From assembly GCA_946617545.1 (NCBI GenBank), contig CAMOKK010000093.1, forward strand, positions 1-5,622: 5,622 nucleotides of DNA, written 5' to 3'. Shown here in pieces: positions 1-5,622 of the stretch. The stretch comes from an uncultured Bacteroidales bacterium. Lineage in GTDB: Bacteria; Bacteroidota; Bacteroidia; Bacteroidales; UBA932. The notes under the pieces were generated by a model. The model was not told where the DNA came from. It did no database searches and saw nothing but the letters and a program-made list of their open reading frames with translations. Made by a program: the position numbers and the translations under genes. Position 1 is the stretch's first letter. Each line of letters starts with the position of its first letter.

Positions 1-303
1 TTTCTCCGTGGCGCCGAAGACCTTCCAGACGCCGTCAATGGCCAGGAGCTGGTCTTTGCGAAGCTCCGCGTAGCAGCCTGTGACCACAATCCGGGCATCG
101 GAGGCCGTCTTGTGGGCCCGACGGATGAGGTTCCGGGACTTCTTTTCGGCCGTTTCCGTAACGGCGCAGGTATTGATGAGGTACACATCGGCCCGGGCGG
201 TCCAGGGAACCACCTCCCAGCCGGCGGCCATGAAGCCCCGCTCATAGGTGGCGGTCTCCGCGTAATTGAGCTTGCAGCCCAGGGTGGTAAAGGCTATTTT
301 CAT
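1..303 (-). CDS. mtaB: tRNA t6A37 methylthiotransferase MtaB, N-terminal part (cut by window edge)
   Basis: MtaB is a cytosolic radical-SAM iron-sulfur enzyme that adds a methylthio group to C2 of N6-threonylcarbamoyladenosine at position 37 of tRNAs reading ANN codons, giving ms2t6A. Only the first 101 residues are present, and the frame is open to the left edge. They cover most of the N-terminal methylthiotransferase domain (UPF0004). Its three cluster-binding cysteines are visible: Cys10 in TTLGCKLNYAET, Cys46 in INTCAVTETAEKKSR and Cys77 in VVTGCYAEL. The radical-SAM CxxxCxxC motif and the TRAM region would lie beyond the window. The NTCAVTE..EKKSR...RRA pattern and the LGCKLN start favour MtaB over MiaB or RimO, but the subfamily call rests on the N-terminus alone. 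The ATG at 303-301 overlaps the upstream methyltransferase stop codon as ATGA, which fixes the start and suggests translational coupling. No Shine-Dalgarno sequence is evident. Confidence 0.9.
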   Translation of the reverse strand, partial: MKIAFTTLGCKLNYAETATYERGFMAAGWEVVPWTARADVYLINTCAVTETAEKKSRNLIRRAHKTASDARIVVTGCYAELRKDQLLAIDGVWKVFGATEK

Positions 304-1007
304 GACAGGATAAGGAAAACGCAAGGCCGCTTGCCGATGGTGACAGGCCTCTCCTTCCACTGGGCCACCGTGCGGGTTTGGATAAACTGGTCCGGGCAAG
401 TGAGGTTGGCGGCGATGCACAGCCGCGTGTTGCCGCTGAGGACGCCAAGCATATCGGCCAGGAGGGAATCGTTTCGGTAGGGCGTCTCAATGAGGATTTG
501 CGTCTGGTGCTGGGCCGATGAACGCTTCTCCAGCGTGCGCAGCGCCGCCCTCCGCTCCTCCGTCTTGGCGGGGATGTAGCCTGCAAAGGCGAAGGACTGC
601 CCGTTGAGGCCGGAGGCCATGAGGGCCAGCATCAGGGAAGAAGGCCCCACCAGGGGAACCACCTCGATGCCCCGGCGATGACATAGGGCTACCAGCAGGG
701 CTCCCGGATCGGCCACGGCGGGAAGGCCTGCTTCGGAGAGCAGCCCCACGGAGCGTCCGCCGTCGAACAGGCGGGCGTAGGCCTCTACATCGGCCGGCTT
801 GGTGTGCTCGTTGAGCTCGTGGAACTCCAGGGTGTCAATTTTCCCCTTGAGACCGGCGGCCGAAAGGAAGCGCCGGGCCGTCCGAAGCTCCTCCACTACA
901 AAGCATGTCAGGGTGGGAATCACTTCCAGCACGGAGGCCGGAAGCACCCCCGCGGGGTCTCCCTCTCCTAAGGGAGTGGGGATGAGATAAAGTTTACCTG
1001 GATTCAT
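300..1007 (-). CDS. RsmI-like SAM-dependent methyltransferase, short Bacteroidota paralogue
   Basis: This is a cytosolic tetrapyrrole-methylase-fold (COG0313) methyltransferase of 235 residues. Numbered from the ATG at 1007, family landmarks are KLYLIPTPLGEGDP at 5-18 (RsmI: PTPIGNLGD), SEAGLPAVADPG at 91-102 (RsmI: SDAGTPxxSDPG), VPLVGPSS around 117-124, GYIPAKTEERR at 143-153 and ETPYRN at 174-179. RsmI 2'-O-methylates C1402 of 16S rRNA. This protein is shorter than the roughly 280 residues of E. coli RsmI, lacking its C-terminal region, and resembles a second RsmI-like protein that I recall in Bacteroidota alongside a full-length RsmI. The substrate is therefore not certain and I give no symbol. 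The reading frame can be extended to a TTG at 1034, but the ATG at 1007 is preferred: it gives the usual short lead-in to KLYLIPTP and cuts the overlap with tamB from 41 to 14 nt. The stop codon overlaps the mtaB ATG (ATGA). Confidence 0.87.
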   Translation of the reverse strand: MNPGKLYLIPTPLGEGDPAGVLPASVLEVIPTLTCFVVEELRTARRFLSAAGLKGKIDTLEFHELNEHTKPADVEAYARLFDGGRSVGLLSEAGLPAVADPGALLVALCHRRGIEVVPLVGPSSLMLALMASGLNGQSFAFAGYIPAKTEERRAALRTLEKRSSAQHQTQILIETPYRNDSLLADMLGVLSGNTRLCIAANLTCPDQFIQTRTVAQWKERPVTIGKRPCVFLILS

Positions 1008-4000
1008 CGGTATGGGCTTTTCCGTCTTGGTCAATTTGTAAAACTACGTTCTTTGCAGGCCTCAGGGCTGCTTCCCGGGCATATTGTTCCCGGGCGGCCC
1101 GGGAGCTGAAGAGCTCGCGGAACAGGTCCTTGAAGGTGTTGAAGTCCAGCTGGTAGGAGAAACCGCCGCCGTGGCGCTGGCTGTTGTCCAGGAAGGCGGA
1201 GAGCTGGTCGGCCGACCGGCTGAAACCCTTCAGGCGCAGGGAACCGCTGCGGTTCAGTTTTACCTCGATGTTGATGTCTCCCGCCACCTCGTTGGTGGTG
1301 AGGCCGGAGAGCATCTGGCGGTTGCCCACCGTGCCGTTCACGATGACCCGGTTGTTGAACAGCTGGGTGCTGAGGGCTACGTCAAAGAGGTTTCCTCCGG
1401 CCTGGGTGGCCTTGTAGTTCAAGCCCAGGTCCAAGGGAATGTTCAGTTTCTGGAAAATGTTGTTCAGCTGGCCGGACATGATACTGGACACATTGGAGAA
1501 CAGTACGTCTCCGCCGCCTACGCTGATTCCGGACTCTTCCGAAGGGAGGAAGTTGCCGGCTACCAGCAGGTAGATGAACTGCTTCTGGATTTTGTCTTCC
1601 GTATTGAAGGCGGCCTCTACCTGGGCCTGAACGGTGGGGTTCAGGTCCGGGATGTCCACGGAGAAGCCCAGTTCCGGATTCCGGAGCTTGCCCGATATGT
1701 GGATGCCGCAGTTCACCGTACGGCGGCTGGTGGCGCTTTCATCGGCCGTGAGGTTGTACAGGCTGGCCTTGGTCACATACAGACCGTTCACGTTGAGGTC
1801 TGTATTCATCACCTCTCCGTTGAAGCGGACAGAGCTGCCGTCCTGGATTACGAAATCCCGGCTCACCAGATTCATGGCGGAGAAGTGGAAATTGCCGGAG
1901 CTGAGGGTATAGTCTCCGTTCAGGGTGAAGATTCCCTGGCGTGCCCGGCTTTCGATGTCTATGATGCCCCGGCCCCTGCCGGTGAGTGAACTCTCATTGT
2001 CCACGTCAATGTAAGCCTGTGCCTGCGGCGTGGCATGGACGCGGAGCTGGACAACCAGGTCGGCCTCCTGCTTGTGTTCCTTGGGACGGCTCATCATGAG
2101 GGTGTAAGGGTCCTGTTCCTGGAGGGATGCGGGGTCCTTGAAGGTGAGGAACTCCCTTGATTTCTCTCCGCTGGAACTTCCCAGCGGGATGTGGATGTCT
2201 CCGGACTGGGTGGTGGCCTCGATATCCAGCAGCAGCTGTGAGGTGATGGTTCCCGTCACGTTCACCTTTCCGCGTCCGTAGAGGTTCCCGTAGAAGCTGC
2301 TTTCCGGGGAGGGCGCCATGTTCAGCACATGCATGTCATTGAAGTCCACGTGTACGTCCACGCCGAAGTTCTTGAAGTCGTTGAAGAGGAAGCTGCCCTC
2401 CACCTTCCCGCTGCCCTTCTCGCCGTCTTCCAGCGTGAGGGGCGTGAAATGCAGGCCCTTGTTGTCCAAAGCCAGCTTGCCGCTGAGGTTGTAGGGCACC
2501 TGCGTGAAATCCAGCACCAGATGGCCGTTCTGCACCTGAAGGTCCCGGCTGCCGGCCTGGAGGTCCCCGAAACGGCCGCCCAGGCTTACCTCTCCGCTCA
2601 GTTCTCCCATGAACTCGGAGAACAGGCCTTCCAGGAAGGGCTGCGCATACTGGAGATCTGCCTTGTCCAGCAGGGCCCGTACCCCCACTTCGTCGGTGGC
2701 GGGGTTCAGGAAGGCATCGGCCCGGAGGGTGCTCCGGCCCTCCAGTTCATTGCTGACGGCCGCTATGTACCGGCCGCTTTCCGCATCCCACCGGCTGTCA
2801 ATCTGCAGCACGCCCACCGGCTTGCCGGAGACGTAGGTGGAATCGGCCCGGATGGCGGCGATAAGGCCCGGCGTGGGTTGGAGAGGGGAGATGAGGGTGG
2901 CTTGTCCCGTGGAGAAACCGGCCAGCCTGGGCACTCCGCCCGTGAAGTTGTTCACAAGGGCCAGGTCAAACTGGTTCATGTTCACGTTCAGGGTGTCTGT
3001 GCGCTCCCGGCTCAGTCCGCCGTCAATGAGGATGGACTGGCGCCCGTGCTGTACCGTCAGCTGCTTCACGCTCACATCGCCCTTCCGGTAGCGGATGTCA
3101 CCTGAATGCAGGTCCCAGGTTCTTCCGTCAAAGGTGAAGGCCGACGGCAGCACCCTTCCCAGCACGGTGAGGGCGTTCTCTTCCCGCAAGAGGTCTACCT
3201 GGGCGGCCAGGCTGGCTTTCCGCCTGTCTTTGTCCGGACTGTCGAAGATATAATTCAGGTCTATGTGGTTGTCGTTGGCCTTGACAGTTATGCGGTTATC
3301 TTTCAGCTGCATGTTTCCCAGCTCCAGGACGCCGCCCGTGAGGGAGGCCGTGACGGCGCTTTCCTTGTTGTCCAAGGCCAGTTTAAGGTCTTTGATATAG
3401 CGGTTGTAGTGCGCCAGACGGCCGGAGTTCAGGGTGGTTTTCAGCTCTCCGTCCTCGCTGATGGTAATCCGGGCCGATGTCTTGTTTTCCACATACAGGC
3501 CGGGTACCAGGAAGGTGAGGATGTCCTGCGCCTGAAGGATGTTCAAATCCAGCTTGTAGCGGGAAGAGCCGGGGGAGGGCTCCACCTGCTCTCCCAAAAG
3601 GGCGGGCAGTTCCCTGGCGACAATCCTTTCCTTGAGGTCTCCGGCAAAACGCAGGATGGATTCCGTGCCCTCGAAGCGGGCGGTGAGGAAGGGGGAATCG
3701 GCCTCCAGGTGGTGGATGTCTCCCTTCCGCCGGGTGGTGAGCTGCAAATCTCCGGGCTTCTTGGTTCCGGCCCCGCTCATCAGGGTGAGGTCCTTGAGCC
3801 AGACTACGCCGTCAAGGTCTTCGTTGGGTTTCTTCGTCAGGTCGGAATCTATCCGGAAACTCAAGGCAGCCTGCTCCCGCGAATCCAGGTGGAGCGCGGC
3901 CAGGTTGGCGTGCTGCATGTCCATGTTGAAGCGGAAGAGCTGTTCCTGATGCTCTCCCAGGTCCGCCCTTCCGTCAAAGTTGAACTTCAGGTTGGGGTCG

Positions 4001-5547
4001 TCGGAGACCAGTCGGCCGTCAAAGCTTTCTCCCATGTAGGTAAATTGGGCCGATATCCCGGAATAGTCGTATCCCAGGGCCTGCAGGCGGCTCACCCGGA
4101 GGGTGTCCATCTTCACGTCCATCCCTCCGCGGTCCTTGAAGACGGCGTCCAGGCGCGTACGCATGGAAAGGGGGCCCAGGGCATCCACCCCCAGCACTTT
4201 CCCCAGGTGGAGGTCGCTTGTGATTACCTGCCCGCCAAGCTCCATGTCCCGGTGCTCGCTCAGGACGTTGTTCAGGTAGACATCGGCCAGGATATTGCCT
4301 ATGGCGGAGGTGAATTCCCCCTGGATGTTCAGGGCGTTCATGGGGCCTTCCACCCTGCCCGCGAAGTTCAGGCGTTCCCCGGGGGCGAAGCGGGAGAGGT
4401 CCAGCTTGGAGGCGGGCGCCCACGTTTCCACGAAATTCCCCAGCCCCTTAAGGTCGAAGGAGGCCTCGCGGATGTCCATGGAGAAGGTGCTTTCTTCCAC
4501 ATTGACAATGTCCCGGATGCGGCCGCTGGTTTGGACAATCACGTCATGGTCCATGTCCTCCACCAAAATGTTTTCCAGCCCTATGTTATTCACCGTTCCC
4601 CTTACTTTCCCCTTCAGGAAGCCGCGGAAGCGGATGTCCCTCAGGCCGGCAAAGTGGGAGAGAGTTCCGGCCATGTCCAGCCAGGAGCCTTCCCTGATGT
4701 CGCCGTCCAGTACGATGCGGTCTATAAAGTACGAGTAGTCGTCTAACGGCCCTTCCATGGCAAAGTGCTCCATGTTCACGAAACTGAAGCCGTCGTCCAC
4801 CAGCAGGTCTTCCAGGTACACCAGGCCTTCTCCCACCCGCACGCTGCGGGCCGATACTTCCCGCCCGTGGAAACCGGTTTCCGTCTCCGTCAGGCTCAGC
4901 TTGACGTTTTGGGCGGTAATCAGGTTGTCCGCTATCCGGAGGTTGTAAAAATGACCTTCGTCCAGCACGGTTTTAAGATTGTTCCAGTCTATGACGCCTT
5001 CTTCCACAGCGCTGTCCAGCCACGGCAGGTTCACCATCTTGAAACCTACGTCTTTTATCTCCACCTGTTTGGCGCTCAGGATGTTTCCCCACTTATAGGC
5101 CGATTCCCCACCGCCATCGGACTCCAGGCGGAAGATGCGCTCCAGGTTGGTGACGGTATAGTCCGGCCTGGCAGAGCTGGGCTCCATCACCAGGTTGAAC
5201 CCGCCTCCGTGCAGCCTCATGCGGCTCACATAGGCTCCCTTCCCGCGCAGGAGCCCCCTCAGGGAGAACTTGACGGCGAGGTTTTCCACATACAGGAGGG
5301 TGTCCATGCCGGGGGCGAGGGGCTCTTTGTCCAGCACCAGTACGTTTTCTATCAGGAGGGCTTCGAAGGGGCGGACGGAAATATTCCCCAGCGTGATTTC
5401 CGCGTCTGTGTTTTCCTGGATGGAGGCGACGACGCGTTTGCCGATAGCCGTCTGCACCCTCGGGGACTGAATGGCCACCAGCCCTGCCAGCAGCAGAACC
5501 ACCAGCAGTGCCAGTATCCAGGCAGCTATTTTTACGACACGGCGCAT
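994..5547 (-). CDS. tamB: Translocation and assembly module protein TamB (AsmA-like, DUF490)
   Basis: A 1517-residue envelope protein. Residues 1-6 are basic (MRRVVK), followed by one hydrophobic segment at about 7-26 that should act as an uncleaved inner-membrane signal anchor. The rest is predicted periplasmic. Residues about 30-70 (AIGKRVVASI, then TDAEITLGNISVRPFEALLIENV) match the AsmA/TamB N-terminus. The long middle alternates hydrophobic and polar residues, as expected for the beta-strand groove of these bridge proteins. The C-terminal TamB domain (DUF490) spans roughly 1163-1450, including QGIFTLNGDYTLSSGNFHFS, ISGKLRNPELGFSVDIPDLN, QKQFIYLLVAGNFLP and LFNNRVIVNGTVGNR. It ends with the Bacteroidota-style GGGFSYQLDFNTFKDLF, then a charged tail of about 35 residues. 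Known family roles are outer-membrane protein assembly with a TamA/TamL partner and phospholipid transport between membranes; which applies here cannot be read from the sequence. The ATG at 5547 directly precedes the anchor and no other in-frame start is nearby. It is the first gene of the likely operon. Confidence 0.93.
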   Translation of the reverse strand: MRRVVKIAAWILALLVVLLLAGLVAIQSPRVQTAIGKRVVASIQENTDAEITLGNISVRPFEALLIENVLVLDKEPLAPGMDTLLYVENLAVKFSLRGLLRGKGAYVSRMRLHGGGFNLVMEPSSARPDYTVTNLERIFRLESDGGGESAYKWGNILSAKQVEIKDVGFKMVNLPWLDSAVEEGVIDWNNLKTVLDEGHFYNLRIADNLITAQNVKLSLTETETGFHGREVSARSVRVGEGLVYLEDLLVDDGFSFVNMEHFAMEGPLDDYSYFIDRIVLDGDIREGSWLDMAGTLSHFAGLRDIRFRGFLKGKVRGTVNNIGLENILVEDMDHDVIVQTSGRIRDIVNVEESTFSMDIREASFDLKGLGNFVETWAPASKLDLSRFAPGERLNFAGRVEGPMNALNIQGEFTSAIGNILADVYLNNVLSEHRDMELGGQVITSDLHLGKVLGVDALGPLSMRTRLDAVFKDRGGMDVKMDTLRVSRLQALGYDYSGISAQFTYMGESFDGRLVSDDPNLKFNFDGRADLGEHQEQLFRFNMDMQHANLAALHLDSREQAALSFRIDSDLTKKPNEDLDGVVWLKDLTLMSGAGTKKPGDLQLTTRRKGDIHHLEADSPFLTARFEGTESILRFAGDLKERIVARELPALLGEQVEPSPGSSRYKLDLNILQAQDILTFLVPGLYVENKTSARITISEDGELKTTLNSGRLAHYNRYIKDLKLALDNKESAVTASLTGGVLELGNMQLKDNRITVKANDNHIDLNYIFDSPDKDRRKASLAAQVDLLREENALTVLGRVLPSAFTFDGRTWDLHSGDIRYRKGDVSVKQLTVQHGRQSILIDGGLSRERTDTLNVNMNQFDLALVNNFTGGVPRLAGFSTGQATLISPLQPTPGLIAAIRADSTYVSGKPVGVLQIDSRWDAESGRYIAAVSNELEGRSTLRADAFLNPATDEVGVRALLDKADLQYAQPFLEGLFSEFMGELSGEVSLGGRFGDLQAGSRDLQVQNGHLVLDFTQVPYNLSGKLALDNKGLHFTPLTLEDGEKGSGKVEGSFLFNDFKNFGVDVHVDFNDMHVLNMAPSPESSFYGNLYGRGKVNVTGTITSQLLLDIEATTQSGDIHIPLGSSSGEKSREFLTFKDPASLQEQDPYTLMMSRPKEHKQEADLVVQLRVHATPQAQAYIDVDNESSLTGRGRGIIDIESRARQGIFTLNGDYTLSSGNFHFSAMNLVSRDFVIQDGSSVRFNGEVMNTDLNVNGLYVTKASLYNLTADESATSRRTVNCGIHISGKLRNPELGFSVDIPDLNPTVQAQVEAAFNTEDKIQKQFIYLLVAGNFLPSEESGISVGGGDVLFSNVSSIMSGQLNNIFQKLNIPLDLGLNYKATQAGGNLFDVALSTQLFNNRVIVNGTVGNRQMLSGLTTNEVAGDINIEVKLNRSGSLRLKGFSRSADQLSAFLDNSQRHGGGFSYQLDFNTFKDLFRELFSSRAAREQYAREAALRPAKNVVLQIDQDGKAHTDESR

Positions 5548-5554
5548 AATCCTA

Positions 5555-5586
5555 CAAATTTAGAGTTTGTTTTGAAATAATTCAAT
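5555..5586 (-). promoter_or_regulatory. Bacteroidota sigma-ABfr-type promoter for tamB operon
   Basis: On the minus strand ATTG (5586-5583; consensus -33 TTTG) is followed by a 20-nt spacer and TAAATTTG (5562-5555), an exact match to the Bacteroidota -7 consensus TAnnTTTG. Known spacing is about 19-21 nt. The region is strongly AT-rich compared with the genes. Only 7 nt separate the -7 box from the tamB ATG, so transcription would begin almost at the start codon. AGGA lies just 2 nt before the ATG, too close for a normal Shine-Dalgarno site. No other promoter is visible in the overlapping gene junctions, so this probably drives all three genes. Confidence 0.7.
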
Positions 5587-5602
5587 AAATTCTTTATGTT
5601 TC
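5571..5602 (+). promoter_or_regulatory. Possible divergent promoter facing out of the window
   Basis: On the plus strand TTTG (5571-5574) is an exact -33 match, followed by a 20-nt spacer and TATGTTTC (5595-5602), which matches 5 of the 6 fixed positions of TAnnTTTG (last G replaced by C). It interleaves with the tamB promoter on the other strand. If real, it transcribes a gene beginning beyond 5622. The AT-rich context makes chance matches likely, so this is tentative. Confidence 0.35.
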
Positions 5603-5622
5603 TTTTTGGTAAATTTTCCTCA

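Noticed and set aside
959..976. Inverted repeat CTCCC...GGGAG near the start of the methyltransferase gene.
   Set aside because: It is a 5-bp stem inside coding sequence for PTPLGEGDP, with no T-run on either side, so it is not a terminator.
1008..1034. TTG start at 1034 for the methyltransferase (244 residues).
   Set aside because: It adds nine residues that match no family lead-in and lengthens the overlap with tamB. The ATG at 1007 gives MNPGKLYLIPTP, typical of the family.
1084..5580. Long plus-strand open frames opposite tamB (3106-4746, 1084-1989, 2329-3105, 4765-5580).
   Set aside because: All lie in the frame whose codons exactly pair with tamB codons. Stops there need TTA, CTA or TCA in tamB, which this GC-rich gene rarely uses, so long open stretches are expected. 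Their translations show no recognisable domain, whereas the minus strand gives a coherent TamB.
5596..5622. Plus-strand ATG at 5596 (MFLFGKFSS, open to the edge) as the start of a divergent gene.
   Set aside because: Nine residues match nothing I know, and the ATG lies inside the candidate -7 box. It cannot be supported.
5620..5622. TGA on the minus strand at the right edge as the stop of an upstream gene in the same operon.
   Set aside because: A single stop triplet in AT-rich DNA is expected by chance, and no coding sequence before it is visible.
1..5622. Novel defence, mobile or secretion system hidden in the window.
   Set aside because: All but 75 bases are covered by three recognisable minus-strand genes. 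I saw no repeats, transposase, phage, toxin-antitoxin or RNA-gene signals.

Overview
The window is an ordinary-looking stretch of chromosome from a member of the Bacteroidota, probably a GC-rich Bacteroidales. Three signs support this. The first gene upstream has a near-consensus Bacteroidota promoter (TTG, 20 nt, TAAATTTG). The rRNA methyltransferase homologue is of the short type with a PTPLGEGDP loop that I associate with this phylum. The large protein has the Bacteroidota form of TamB. No species can be named from the sequence.

Layout: all three genes lie on the minus strand and overlap end to end, so they are read from right to left as one likely operon. Positions 5547-994 hold tamB, an inner-membrane-anchored periplasmic protein of 1517 residues. 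Positions 1007-300 hold a 235-residue RsmI-like SAM-dependent methyltransferase whose start lies inside the tamB end. Positions 303-1 hold the first 101 residues of mtaB, which overlaps the methyltransferase stop codon in an ATGA and runs off the left edge. The right-hand 75 bases (5548-5622) are the only non-coding DNA. They are about 21% GC against clearly GC-rich genes, and carry the tamB promoter plus a weaker, opposite-facing promoter-like sequence that may serve a gene outside the window.

How the genes relate: TamB belongs to the AsmA-like/bridge proteins that link inner and outer membranes (outer-membrane protein assembly with a BamA-family partner, and phospholipid transport). The other two genes modify RNA of the translation machinery: an RsmI-family methyltransferase (rRNA for the founding member, target unproven for this short form) and MtaB, which converts t6A37 to ms2t6A37 in tRNA. 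They share a transcript but no obvious pathway.

I found no mobile element, CRISPR array, RNA gene, terminator or convincing novel system. The points most worth a second look are the very short or absent leader of tamB, the possible divergent promoter, and the uncharacterised short RsmI paralogue.
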